From positions 1-64,000 of the forward strand of contig JAQXDG010000211.1 in assembly GCA_029251505.1 (NCBI GenBank): a stretch of 64,000 bases of DNA, given 5' to 3'. This document shows positions 31,564 through 41,461 of this stretch, one piece after another. The notes under the pieces are model-generated. The model ran no database searches. It was not told the origin of the DNA and saw only the letters and a list, made by a program, of their open reading frames with translations. Positions within the stretch are counted from its first letter, which is position 1. Each line of letters starts with the position of its first letter. Source of the stretch: Glaciecola sp. GTDB taxonomy: Bacteria > Pseudomonadota > Gammaproteobacteria > Enterobacterales > Alteromonadaceae. The position numbers were made by a program, and so were the translations under genes.

Positions 31564-31992
31564 ATGATTAACACTAAAATATATAAAGCGGTTTATAGTT
31601 TATCTGAGCAGCTAATGAAAGCTGCCAATAGCAATGACCAAGACTCATTCGATCAATTATTCGCTGAATTACAAGCGATATGCGACGATAACGAAGATAC
31701 CAACAAAGACCATCCTGAACAGTGGGAAACATTGGCTGATTTTACCGCCGATTTAGACGAAGCGGTTGCCGGATATGAAAAAGCATTGACCAAAGCGAAG
31801 GCGATTAATTCAAAAGATCATATGTCCTCAATTGCGCTATCCATGGCGCTTTTACAAATAGAACTGGGTCATACCGATGCGGCAATAGATAATCTGAAAA
31901 ATGCCAAAATCAGTGCCAATAAAATTGAAGACAAAGAGCTTAAAGCCGAAATACATGATCGACTTGAAGCGCTTGTAGATGGCTCGTATTAA
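31564..31992 (+). CDS. Small helical (TPR-like) hypothetical protein, 142 aa
   Basis: Acidic, all-helical-looking sequence with AVAGYEKALTKAKAINSKDHMSSIALSMALLQIELGHTDAAIDNLKNA TPR-like pattern; flanked by two terminators. Confidence 0.7.
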   Translation: MINTKIYKAVYSLSEQLMKAANSNDQDSFDQLFAELQAICDDNEDTNKDHPEQWETLADFTADLDEAVAGYEKALTKAKAINSKDHMSSIALSMALLQIELGHTDAAIDNLKNAKISANKIEDKELKAEIHDRLEALVDGSY

Positions 31993-32021
31993 TCCAACGC
32001 CTCATCTCAACTAAATCCACT

Positions 32022-32049
32022 AAGCCCAGCATTTTTGTTGGGCTTTTTT
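32022..32049 (+). terminator. Rho-independent terminator after the 31564 ORF
   Basis: AAGCCCAGC / GTTGGGCTT stem followed by TTTTTT. Confidence 0.85.
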
Positions 32050-32182
32050 GTGACGGTCGCTTTAATGCCCAGCATCATCAATAGTTCGATTAGCGGAAAT
32101 CCCTTGCCACGACGATGCCCCCAAAATGACAATTACCTGTCGCAATTGTCGTATCCGCTCTAAAAATTAGTGTCAATTTGTC

Positions 32183-32209
32183 TAAAGTAAAAATGATGAA
32201 TGTCGATAT
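32183..32209 (+). promoter_or_regulatory. Putative sigma-28 (FliA) promoter for mshI-mshG
   Basis: TAAAGTAA (32183-32190) - N11 (32191-32201) - GTCGATAT (32202-32209); E. coli FliA consensus TAAAGTTT-N11-GCCGATAA. Confidence 0.65.
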
Positions 32210-32348
32210 AAATGTCATGGAATGTATATATACCTGCACTTTTACTTTTCGGCAGGAAAATTGCAACAAGATATTATTGTAGCAACATTGATGTTGCTCA
32301 ATAGAGAACGGAATCTAGCACTTACGGTGCAAGAGCAAAGGAATGACA

Positions 32349-33299
32349 ATGCAAATAAGTTGGCGCCAGTACCTGACATTGAAACTTGCCAAGCGCAATG
32401 CGATATTTTCGTTAGGTATTTCTGTTGGAAAACATACTCATTATGTCGTCGGGTTAGTCAAACAAGGCGCTGAAGTCTATTGGGCACATGCCTGTCAGTT
32501 TGATATCACCTCGTTTAAATCTGAATTTAGTCTGTGGATAAAGGCCAATAATTTGGCTGGCACACCGACCTATATATCCTATACCGAATCCTACTATCAA
32601 TTACTTCAAGTCGATCGTCCGGATGTCGAAGAAAACGAAGTTCACACAGCATTACAATGGCCACTTAAAGAATTACTCACCATCAATAAAGAAGTCGCCT
32701 ACGATTATTTTGATTTGCCGGTACAAATCTCCGGACAACACAAGATCAATACCGTGGCGATTGAATATCACCACATCGAATCAATGAGTCAACTGATGCT
32801 TGATTTGCATTTGGATCTCAAGCAAATTGTGGTCGAAGAAATTGCCACTTGTGAATTAGTCCACAGCCATTCCGAAGCAGTGTTAACACTGGTACAAGAG
32901 CTGAGTGGTGAAATCTGTCTGACCATCATCAAGGACAACCGACTTTATATGACGCGTCGCTTACGTGGTTTTGATAATCTTGGGCAGTTTTCACCGGATG
33001 AGTTACGTATGGGGATCATTGAATCCCTGTGTATTCAAATCCAACGCTCACTAGATTATTTCAGTAATCAGTTACGCCAACCGCCAATCAAACATATCTT
33101 TGTACGACTCCCTATTGATCATCAAGATATTATCGCTGAGGATATTGAAAAAGTCATTGATATGCCGGTATCGCTACTGACACCAGCTATTGCTATGAAA
33201 ATTGATATCAATATCAATGATTTTAGTCTCAATGCGCTAGGTGCTGCGATGATTGCTTTACACAAAAGTAACTCTCGTTCGACACATGAGGCGGCTTGA
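32349..33299 (+). CDS. mshI: MSHA biogenesis protein MshI (PilM-like); ORF open from 32343 but the AAAGG at 32337-32341 fits ATG 32349 better
   Basis: Actin-like PilM-type protein at the first position of the msh cluster. Confidence 0.82.
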   Translation: MQISWRQYLTLKLAKRNAIFSLGISVGKHTHYVVGLVKQGAEVYWAHACQFDITSFKSEFSLWIKANNLAGTPTYISYTESYYQLLQVDRPDVEENEVHTALQWPLKELLTINKEVAYDYFDLPVQISGQHKINTVAIEYHHIESMSQLMLDLHLDLKQIVVEEIATCELVHSHSEAVLTLVQELSGEICLTIIKDNRLYMTRRLRGFDNLGQFSPDELRMGIIESLCIQIQRSLDYFSNQLRQPPIKHIFVRLPIDHQDIIAEDIEKVIDMPVSLLTPAIAMKIDININDFSLNALGAAMIALHKSNSRSTHEAA

Positions 33300-33892
33300 T
33301 GAAACATACCATTAATCTGTTACCTAATGCGCTTAAACCACAATTAGAGCTCTTAACGATATATACCGTAATGATTGCTATGATGCTTTCGTTCATGTCG
33401 ATGTTTGGTATGAGTAGTTATATGGATCATGACAAGCGTTTGTTAATCATGGAGCGAGATGCTTTGGGCAGTGAAATTAATCGCAAAATTTCGGTCCTCA
33501 ATGTCATTAATGCTGAACTAGAAAATCGCTTAGAAGATCCCATGCTTATCCAAAGCACGAAAAGCCATGAGTCTCAGCTCAAGCAAAAAAAACGCCTTGT
33601 CGCAGAACTACAATCACGTGATCCACTTCTTGAACATAGCTTTGCCGAATTACTTGAAGCGCTAGCGCTCAACCATAGTGACGAATTATGGTTAACTTCA
33701 ATTACTGTCATCGGTGAAGATATGTTATTTGCGGGTCACGCCGCAGCACCAAGCGCATTGCCAAAATGGATAACGCAATTGAGTAAGACCAAATATTTTG
33801 CAGGTCGAGAATTTGACAGCGCGAAACTGCAATTAAAAGATGAGCAATTGGTGTTTGAACTGCGCACAAGCAAAGGAGAAGATACACGATGA
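33296..33892 (+). CDS. MSHA PilN-like protein (second mshI/mshI2 position)
   Basis: KHTINLLPNALKPQ...single TM then coiled coil; PilN-like, overlaps neighbours by 4 bp. Confidence 0.75.
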   Translation: MMKHTINLLPNALKPQLELLTIYTVMIAMMLSFMSMFGMSSYMDHDKRLLIMERDALGSEINRKISVLNVINAELENRLEDPMLIQSTKSHESQLKQKKRLVAELQSRDPLLEHSFAELLEALALNHSDELWLTSITVIGEDMLFAGHAAAPSALPKWITQLSKTKYFAGREFDSAKLQLKDEQLVFELRTSKGEDTR

Positions 33893-34545
33893 AAAATTTA
33901 TCGTTAATCGCACAATTAAATTTAAAATATGGGACATGTTCACCACGCGAAAAAATCTTGGCGATGATGATAGCCTCCTTTTTATCAGCATATCTTGCTT
34001 ATGAATTATTAGTATTTCCTATTGCTAAAGAAATTAACATCATTGAGGCGTCTATCACCAGCTCCTACGATCGGTTAAACAAGATCGAGACGGAACTCGA
34101 TCAAGTCAATATTCGGATCGCAACGGATCCTAACGAACCCTTAAAAGAACGCATTGAACGCTTATCAGCGCGCATCGCACAGTTAGATAATAACTTTCAA
34201 GATCAAATCAACGAACTGATCCCGGCAGAACAAATGCCCAAGGTATTAGAAACCCTGTTTAGCAAATCGTTCAAACTCGCATTAATTGAAATGCGCTCTA
34301 TCGAACCGTTGGATTTATTTGCCAAAGATGAAGATAAACGGGACGTTAGCTTATATCAACATGGAATGCGCTTGGTGTTTAAAGGTGATTATTTTGATGT
34401 ACAACATTTTTTACAGGAAATAGAAACAATGCCATTTCAGTTGTATTGGCATTCATTAGAGTATCGAGTTGAGGCGTATCCGCTGGCCTTAGTCGAAATT
34501 GAGTTATTTACGTTAAGTTCAAATGAGGCATTCATCGGTGTATAA
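33889..34545 (+). CDS. mshJ: MSHA biogenesis protein MshJ (PilO-like)
   Basis: Single N-terminal TM, coiled coil, PilO-like C-terminus; syntenic position. Confidence 0.8.
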   Translation: MKNLSLIAQLNLKYGTCSPREKILAMMIASFLSAYLAYELLVFPIAKEINIIEASITSSYDRLNKIETELDQVNIRIATDPNEPLKERIERLSARIAQLDNNFQDQINELIPAEQMPKVLETLFSKSFKLALIEMRSIEPLDLFAKDEDKRDVSLYQHGMRLVFKGDYFDVQHFLQEIETMPFQLYWHSLEYRVEAYPLALVEIELFTLSSNEAFIGV

Positions 34546-34906
34546 CATGATTATTCCTATTATAATTTGCACATTATTTGCCAGCTCCAGTGCGCTAGGG
34601 CAAGGTAATGTATTGGTCGAATTGAAAGATCCAACACGTCCTAAAAACTTCACCGTCACTCCCTTAACGAGTAGCAACCAGAAAGCGTTGCCTCCGATTA
34701 AGGTCACTGCAATTTTTGCTTCACCTAAACAACATTATGCCGTTATTGATGGCCAATCATTTGTCCAGGGCGACACCATTCGGGATTATGTCATTGAATC
34801 AATAGGTCGCCAACGCGTTGTGCTTGCACAGATCAAAAACGGCATTACTCAACTTACTACCCTATCTGTATTTGAAGAAGAAGTGAAATCTTATGTTAAA
34901 CAATAA
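34523..34906 (+). CDS. mshK: MSHA biogenesis protein MshK (PilP-like); start may be 34547
   Basis: Signal peptide MIIPIIICTLFASSSALGQG; LKDPTRP...VTAIFASPKQHYAVIDGQSFVQGD. Confidence 0.8.
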   Translation: MRHSSVYNMIIPIIICTLFASSSALGQGNVLVELKDPTRPKNFTVTPLTSSNQKALPPIKVTAIFASPKQHYAVIDGQSFVQGDTIRDYVIESIGRQRVVLAQIKNGITQLTTLSVFEEEVKSYVKQ

Positions 34907-36557
34907 ATATTTATCTATTTTGATTGCCACCACCAGTTTATCCATCGCCGGTTGTGCTAACACTCAACATTCAACCGATGTTGCAGGTGAACTTGCTTTG
35001 AATGTTGCCGAAGCACAGCGCTTTACTGAAGCACAGAGTACGAAGGTAAATGTACCCAGTGATTTGCTTGCAGCCTACAAACCGAATGTACCAACGGCAC
35101 AAGAGTTGGTCATGGATAGCGCCAAATACGATATCAACGCACAAAATATTGATGCAGCGAGTTTTTTTGCTAATTTAGTCAAAGATACGCCATATAGTGT
35201 CGCTGTTCATCCAGAGGTAATAGGGTCGATTTCATTGGACCTAAAACAAGTACCATTAGAACAAGTATTTAGCTTAGTTTCCGACCTGTACGGTTTTCAG
35301 ATTGAACGTAAACAAAGTATTTTTCGCATTTTTCCATCCGGTATGCGGACCGAAACATTTAACGTCAACTATCTATTAATGCAACGAGATGGCACAACCC
35401 AAACCAGCATTATTTCGGGCGGCGTATCGCAAAATAGTCAAAACAATAATCAAAACCAAGGTAACAACTCCGGGTCCCAAATGGGCGGCCAAGGTAATCA
35501 AGGCGGATTTGGTGGCGGCCAAAACAACCAGCAAAATACGAATGGCACTATGATTTCAACCCGTACCGAAACCAATTTTTGGAAAGATTTAGAAGTGAGT
35601 CTAAAAACCATGATCGGTACGGACAAAGGTAGAGCGGTGTTTGTCACTCCACAAGCCGGTTTGGTCACGGTACGTGCCCTGCCTGAAGAAATTCGTAGCA
35701 TTCGTGATTTTCTGGATATTTCCGAAACCAATTTACAACGCCAAGTGGTGTTAGAAGCGCGGATATTAGAAGTTGAACTCAAAGATGAATACCAACAAGG
35801 AATCAATTGGGGCACCATTGCCAAAACGATTGGTACCACTGCGTTTGGCTTTAGTACCACAGCAGGTAATTTTGGCAATCAAATCACCCCATCATTAGGC
35901 GGTGTAACGAGCTTGTCGTTTGTTAATCAAGATTTTTCTGGGGTGCTATCGTTACTAGAAACTCAAGGCGATGTCCAGGTTCTCTCTAGTCCACGAGTCA
36001 CCGCAACCAACAATCAAAAAGCCGTTATCAAAGTTGGAAATGATGAATACTTCGTGACTGACGTATCGAGTCAAAATACGATTACCTCGACCACTACGTC
36101 AGTGGTACCGGATATCGAATTGACACCATTTTTCTCCGGGATTGCGCTGGATGTAACTCCGCAAATTGATGAAAACCACTCAATTTTATTACATGTCCAC
36201 CCATCAGTTATCGAAACCCAGGAACAAGAAAAAATCGTCACCCTCAATGAAGAAAATATCGTTTTGCCGTTAGCGCAAAGCACCATCCGTGAATCCGATA
36301 CGATCATCAAAGCCATGTCAGGTGAGATTGTCGTCATTGGTGGTTTAATGCAATCCATCACTGACGACTTGTATTCACAGACGCCTATATTGGGCGATCT
36401 CCCTTTTATCGGTAACTTGTTTAGAAACAAGAAGCAGCGCGAAGTGAAAAAAGAACTCATTATTTTAATTAAACCGACCATTGTTGAATCGGGTACTTGG
36501 CATCAGCAGATGAAGCGCAGCCAACACCAGATGGATGAATGGTTATCGGTTAAATAA
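34893..36557 (+). CDS. mshL: MSHA secretin MshL (PilQ-like)
   Basis: Lipobox SIAGC; secretin core VLEARILEVELKDEYQQGINWG, SSPRVTATNNQKAVIKVG, GGLMQS...LGDLPFIGNLFR. Confidence 0.93.
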   Translation: MLNNKYLSILIATTSLSIAGCANTQHSTDVAGELALNVAEAQRFTEAQSTKVNVPSDLLAAYKPNVPTAQELVMDSAKYDINAQNIDAASFFANLVKDTPYSVAVHPEVIGSISLDLKQVPLEQVFSLVSDLYGFQIERKQSIFRIFPSGMRTETFNVNYLLMQRDGTTQTSIISGGVSQNSQNNNQNQGNNSGSQMGGQGNQGGFGGGQNNQQNTNGTMISTRTETNFWKDLEVSLKTMIGTDKGRAVFVTPQAGLVTVRALPEEIRSIRDFLDISETNLQRQVVLEARILEVELKDEYQQGINWGTIAKTIGTTAFGFSTTAGNFGNQITPSLGGVTSLSFVNQDFSGVLSLLETQGDVQVLSSPRVTATNNQKAVIKVGNDEYFVTDVSSQNTITSTTTSVVPDIELTPFFSGIALDVTPQIDENHSILLHVHPSVIETQEQEKIVTLNEENIVLPLAQSTIRESDTIIKAMSGEIVVIGGLMQSITDDLYSQTPILGDLPFIGNLFRNKKQREVKKELIILIKPTIVESGTWHQQMKRSQHQMDEWLSVK

Positions 36558-36591
36558 CCGAACAATGCACGCTTAAAAGGATTAACCACGC

Positions 36592-37506
36592 ATGTATTTA
36601 TCGTATTTTAATTGTCAATATTGGCCATTTTCATTAACCCCAAACACCAATCAATATTTTGGGGCGACATGTCATAATGAAGCGATCATCACGCTCAACC
36701 ATGCATTATTAAGTGGTGAAGGCTTCATTAAAGTAGTTGGTGAAGTGGGTACGGGCAAAACATTATTGTGCCGTAAATTACTCAATGAATTACCCGCCAG
36801 CGTCCACACCGCCTATATTCCTAATCCGCATTTAGCCCCCAACGAATTACGCCATGCGGTGGCCAATGAATTGGGCGTTAATTTGGCGCTCAACTCCGAT
36901 CAACAGGAGTTTACCCAAGCGATCCAAACGCGCTTAGTCGCGTTGCATCAAGCGTTTGATCATGTCGTCCTGGTCATAGATGAAGCTCAGGCATTGCCTG
37001 TTGAAAGCATGGAAGCTTTGCGACTGATCACCAATTTTGAAACCGAAACACATAAGTTGTTACAAGTTGTGCTGTTAGGCCAACCAGAGTTAGATGAAAA
37101 AATCGCGCTGCCCGAACTGCGACAATTAAAACAACGGATCACCTTTTCATGTCAGCTTAGTGAGCTTGATGCTGAACAAATTTACTACTATGTCCGTCAT
37201 CGAATGGTCAAAGCTGGGTATCAAGGCCCTGAGATTTTTAGTCGTGATGTGTGCCGCATGATCAAACAAGCGACACGAGGTACGCCACGCATTATCAATG
37301 TTCTGAGCCATAAAATCTTAATGTTGATGTATGGCAAAGGGTTAAAAATGGCTACGCCTGAACTCGTGAAATTAGCGGCTCAAGACACCGAAGCATGTCA
37401 CAAAGTCAGCTTACCATGGCGCTTAAACGCCAAGGCGCAATGGCGGGCTGCATGTCTCGTCACCGTTGGTTTATGCGGAGCGCTGTTGTTATTTCCACTG
37501 GCGTAA
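36592..37506 (+). CDS. mshM: MSHA biogenesis AAA ATPase MshM (ExeA-like)
   Basis: VVGEVGTGKTLLCRKLL Walker A, VVLVIDEAQAL Walker B, GTPRIINVLSHK. Confidence 0.9.
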   Translation: MYLSYFNCQYWPFSLTPNTNQYFGATCHNEAIITLNHALLSGEGFIKVVGEVGTGKTLLCRKLLNELPASVHTAYIPNPHLAPNELRHAVANELGVNLALNSDQQEFTQAIQTRLVALHQAFDHVVLVIDEAQALPVESMEALRLITNFETETHKLLQVVLLGQPELDEKIALPELRQLKQRITFSCQLSELDAEQIYYYVRHRMVKAGYQGPEIFSRDVCRMIKQATRGTPRIINVLSHKILMLMYGKGLKMATPELVKLAAQDTEACHKVSLPWRLNAKAQWRAACLVTVGLCGALLLFPLA

Positions 37507-37560
37507 GGTAAAGACACCTGCCTACGCCCGAATAATTAAGTTCTTTATCCATAAGGAAAT

Positions 37561-38475
37561 GTGATGAGTACTGTCAATCAAATGTTACATGATCTCAACG
37601 CGCGCACAGGCGATTTAGCGATGAACGGTGCCGAAACATATGCGCCTATTGAACCCGTTCGCATCAATAAGACAACAAAATACATCGTTGGAACAGCCTG
37701 CTTTGCTGTACTTGCTATCATACTTATGACGCAAAACGTGAGCACCTATAACCGCACGATACCCGTGGATGACATCGGACAGGTCAATACACAGAGTCAG
37801 CAACCGAGCGCGCAGTCAACAGCCACCATACTCGCGTCGGATGCCATGCCTGCAACTGCCGCCCCAACGTCGCAAACAGCAGATATCGTCGCATCAGCAA
37901 CACAAATGAAAATCATCCCAAGCGTAGATGATGTAACTAATACGCGCATCGATGTGGCTCCATTCGACGGCTATATGCAAGTTAATACCAGTAATGGCGA
38001 AGGGCGCTTTATTGCAGGTTTGCAAGATAAAGCCCGACTTGCGATACAAAGTAATAATACCCAAAGTGCCATTCAAGCCCTACAAGCGTTACTTACGGCT
38101 AAACCTTATGATCATGCTTCACGACTGTTATTAAGCCGCTTATATTTTCAATCCAATCAATCTGATAAAGCGTTAAATTTACTGCAAGCAGCGCCATCTG
38201 AAGATGATTTATCAATCGAATTTTTAGGTTTTCGTGCAAGTCTTTATACCGAAGCAGGAGAGCACCTCAATGCAATTAGCGATTATCAGGTGCTGACACG
38301 ACTAGAGCCGACTAATGTGCGTTGGCAGTTGGGTATTGCCATTGCTTATGATCAAATTGACGCTTATCAAGATGCTAAATTTGCCTATGAACAAGTCAAA
38401 TTAATTGGTGATTTACCCACTAATATTTTTACGTTTATCGATGAACGAATCACCATATTAAAGGATTTAATATGA
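37561..38475 (+). CDS. mshN: MSHA biogenesis protein MshN (TPR)
   Basis: STVNQMLHDLNAR N-terminus, TM, TPR C-terminus; syntenic. Confidence 0.87.
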   Translation: MMSTVNQMLHDLNARTGDLAMNGAETYAPIEPVRINKTTKYIVGTACFAVLAIILMTQNVSTYNRTIPVDDIGQVNTQSQQPSAQSTATILASDAMPATAAPTSQTADIVASATQMKIIPSVDDVTNTRIDVAPFDGYMQVNTSNGEGRFIAGLQDKARLAIQSNNTQSAIQALQALLTAKPYDHASRLLLSRLYFQSNQSDKALNLLQAAPSEDDLSIEFLGFRASLYTEAGEHLNAISDYQVLTRLEPTNVRWQLGIAIAYDQIDAYQDAKFAYEQVKLIGDLPTNIFTFIDERITILKDLI

Positions 38476-40223
38476 AAAATAATTTACGGATGCGCTTAGG
38501 TGACCTGCTCATCCAACACAACTTGATCACCCCTGAACAACTTGATATTGCGCTCGATGAACAAGGGCGTACCGGCCGCAAATTAGGTGCGGTATTAATT
38601 GATTTAGGCTATGTGGCTGAGTCGCAGATGTTGAGTCAATTAGCTGATCATTTGCATATCCCGCTGATCGATATTGATAAAATACCAATCAATCCTGATA
38701 GCGTAAAAAAACTACCCGAAATTCAAGCTCGTCGCTATCGAGCATTGATTATCAAAGAACAAGCACATTCATTTTTATTAGGCATGGCTGATCCAACCGA
38801 TCTTAACGCTGTAGATGCTATCGGGGGGCTGCTACCCAAAACATTAGAATTGGCAGTTGTGAGTGAATCACAGCTCTCCAACGCGTTTGATAATTACTAT
38901 CGCAAAACTGAAGAAATTGCGTCGTTTGCCGAAGAATTGGCACTGGAGTATTTGGATCAAAATGAATTTTCTATTTCGACGGAGCTAAGTGAAGACCAAG
39001 ATACCGCGGTATCTCGATTGCTCCAATCCATCTTTGAAGACGCGGTCATGTCTAAAGCGTCAGATATTCATATTGAACCGAATAATGATATGTTACGGAT
39101 CCGACATCGAGTTGACGGCATGCTGCAAGAAAACATCATCAATCAAAAAAATATCGCCAATGCGTTGGTCTTACGTTTAAAACTCATGGCGGGACTTGAT
39201 ATTTCAGAACGACGCTTACCCCAAGATGGTCGCGCGCAAATCCATATTAAAAATAAAAGAATAGATGTTCGTTTATCCACCATGCCCACCCATGATGGAG
39301 AGGCGGTGGTGATGCGCTTATTGGATCAGTCCGCAGGGATCTTAAGTTTAGCGCGGTCGGGCATGCCACCGTTGATCTTTCATCGATACAAAAACATGCT
39401 CAGTCGTCCTAACGGACTGATTTTGGTGACCGGCCCCACCGGCTCAGGTAAAACAACCACCTTGTATGGTTCGTTGAGTGAATTGAACACCCCTGAGAGA
39501 AAAATCATTACGGTAGAAGATCCGGTCGAATATAGCTTGCCGCGTATCAATCAAGTCCAGGTCAATAACAAGATTAACTTGGATTTTGCACGCGTACTGC
39601 GAACTGCGTTAAGACAAGATCCCGACATTATCATGGTTGGGGAAATGCGAGATCAAGAAACGGCCGAAATCGGCATGCGCGGTGCCTTAACTGGACACTT
39701 GGTATTATCCACACTCCACACTAATGATTCGATTTCATCGGCAATCCGTTTAATCGATATGGGGACACCTGGTTATCTGGTCGCCAGTGCGTTACGCGGC
39801 GTTATTGCGCAGCGCTTAGTCCGTAAAATTTGTGAAAATTGCAAAGTCGATACACTGCCAAGTGATGAGCATTTGACATGGTTACAGCATTTGGACCCCA
39901 ACGCTCATCATATTAACTTTAAAAAAGGCGACGGCTGTCAAAAATGTAACCACACCGGTTATGCCGGACGGGTCGGCGTATTCGAATTATTGCAGATGAC
40001 AGAAGCAATGATGGATATGCTCAAAATCGATGATACTGCGGGGTTTGCGCTTGCAGCCAAACAATCACCTGGCTACAAACCCTTAGCCAATGGCGCATTG
40101 GACTTTGCAAAACAGGGCATTACCACAATTGAAGAGGTACTTAAATTAGTTGAAAACATCTCGGAAATGGATTATTTGCCCACCGCTGAGTCAGTCCTGG
40201 AGTTAGACGATGCCACAGTATAG
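38472..40223 (+). CDS. mshE: MSHA extension ATPase MshE (GspE/PilB family with N-terminal MshEN domain)
   Basis: GPTGSGKTTTLYGSL, EDPVEY, GALTGHLVLSTLHTND, CxxC pairs; N-terminal RLGDLLIQHNLITPEQLDIALDEQ...LGAVLIDLGYV. Confidence 0.95.
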   Translation: MKNNLRMRLGDLLIQHNLITPEQLDIALDEQGRTGRKLGAVLIDLGYVAESQMLSQLADHLHIPLIDIDKIPINPDSVKKLPEIQARRYRALIIKEQAHSFLLGMADPTDLNAVDAIGGLLPKTLELAVVSESQLSNAFDNYYRKTEEIASFAEELALEYLDQNEFSISTELSEDQDTAVSRLLQSIFEDAVMSKASDIHIEPNNDMLRIRHRVDGMLQENIINQKNIANALVLRLKLMAGLDISERRLPQDGRAQIHIKNKRIDVRLSTMPTHDGEAVVMRLLDQSAGILSLARSGMPPLIFHRYKNMLSRPNGLILVTGPTGSGKTTTLYGSLSELNTPERKIITVEDPVEYSLPRINQVQVNNKINLDFARVLRTALRQDPDIIMVGEMRDQETAEIGMRGALTGHLVLSTLHTNDSISSAIRLIDMGTPGYLVASALRGVIAQRLVRKICENCKVDTLPSDEHLTWLQHLDPNAHHINFKKGDGCQKCNHTGYAGRVGVFELLQMTEAMMDMLKIDDTAGFALAAKQSPGYKPLANGALDFAKQGITTIEEVLKLVENISEMDYLPTAESVLELDDATV

Positions 40224-41433
40224 TTATGAGGGACGTAAGGCTGGAGGGCAAATCACGCGTGGTACGTTAGATGCTTCAGATCCTAATGCAGCAGCAAAGA
40301 GTCTTATGGCCAAAAACATTATTCCATTGAATATTGTTGCTGGAGGAGATGTCAGAGCCTTGGAGCAACCGGATCAGATCTCAATATTTACTCCTAAGGT
40401 GTCACTGGCCGATCTCGTGATGTTTTGCCGCCAAATGTACTCATTAGCCAATGCCGGTGTCCCGATCATGCGTTCTGTCAGAGGGTTGGCGAATACCATT
40501 ACATGTAAACGTTTAAAAAGTGCCTTAATGAATATACAAGAAAGCCTTGAACGTGGCCGCACTTTATCCTCGGCGATGAATGAACACCCCACAATCTTTA
40601 ATCAACTCTTCATCTCACTGATCCACGTGGGCGAAAACACCGGTCAGATCGATGCCTCATTTGCGCAGCTTGCCCGATATTTAGAGCGGGAACAAGAAAC
40701 ACGCAAACAAATTAAAGCCGCTACCCGTTATCCGACGTTTGTCCTGATTGCCATCACCGCAGCCATGGTCATTATGAATGTTATGGTGATCCCTATTTTT
40801 GCCGATATGTTCAAAAAATTTGGCTCGGAACTACCGTTAATGACCCGAATATTATTGAGCTCATCTGATTTCTTTATCTATCAGTGGCCCTATTTAGTTG
40901 CTGGATCATTGTTGCTGATTGGCGGTATTTACCAATACCTGAATACCGATAGTGGAGCGTATCGCTGGGATAAACTTAAATTAAATTTACCCATTTTGGG
41001 CAGTATTTTTCAACGCTCACTCATGAGTCGTTTTGCGGCGAGTTTTGCTATGATGCTTAGTGCGGGGGTCCCCTTAAATTCAGCGCTATCCTTGGTCGCT
41101 GATGCAGTCAATAACCGTTATATGTCCCAGAAAATTTTAGAAATGCGCACCAATATCGAACGCGGTGAAAATCTTTCTAGGGTATCTGCATCCAGTGGCT
41201 TGTTTCCGCCCTTGGTTATGCAAATGATCACTGTCGGTGAAGAAACGGGGCGCATTGATGAGCTACTCATCGAAGTCGGCAATTATTATGAGCGCGAAGT
41301 TGAATACGACTTACAAAAATTAACTGCTCGCATCGAGCCGATTTTAATTTCCGTCGTCGCAGGCATGGTACTGGTGTTAGCGTTAGGAATATTTACCCCT
41401 ATGTGGGATATGATGGGGGCAATTAAAGGCTAA
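40210..41433 (+). CDS. mshG: MSHA inner-membrane platform protein MshG (PilC/GspF)
   Basis: MPQYSYEGRKAGGQ, RQMYSLANAGVPI, VGEETGRIDELL. Confidence 0.94.
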   Translation: MPQYSYEGRKAGGQITRGTLDASDPNAAAKSLMAKNIIPLNIVAGGDVRALEQPDQISIFTPKVSLADLVMFCRQMYSLANAGVPIMRSVRGLANTITCKRLKSALMNIQESLERGRTLSSAMNEHPTIFNQLFISLIHVGENTGQIDASFAQLARYLEREQETRKQIKAATRYPTFVLIAITAAMVIMNVMVIPIFADMFKKFGSELPLMTRILLSSSDFFIYQWPYLVAGSLLLIGGIYQYLNTDSGAYRWDKLKLNLPILGSIFQRSLMSRFAASFAMMLSAGVPLNSALSLVADAVNNRYMSQKILEMRTNIERGENLSRVSASSGLFPPLVMQMITVGEETGRIDELLIEVGNYYEREVEYDLQKLTARIEPILISVVAGMVLVLALGIFTPMWDMMGAIKG

Positions 41434-41461
41434 TTATTTTAGTTTTTTATCAAATAATTAC

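Noticed and set aside
32128-32150. GACAATT-N9-AATTGTC dyad upstream of the mshI promoter
   Set aside because: Plausible operator but only 7-bp arms in AT-rich DNA; not supported beyond position.
32222-32473. 83-aa ORF overlapping the start of mshI
   Set aside because: Out of frame with mshI and sits over the structured leader; no domain or RBS.
35498-36481. Minus-strand ORFs of 126 and 136 aa antisense to mshL
   Set aside because: Shadow ORFs opposite the conserved secretin core.
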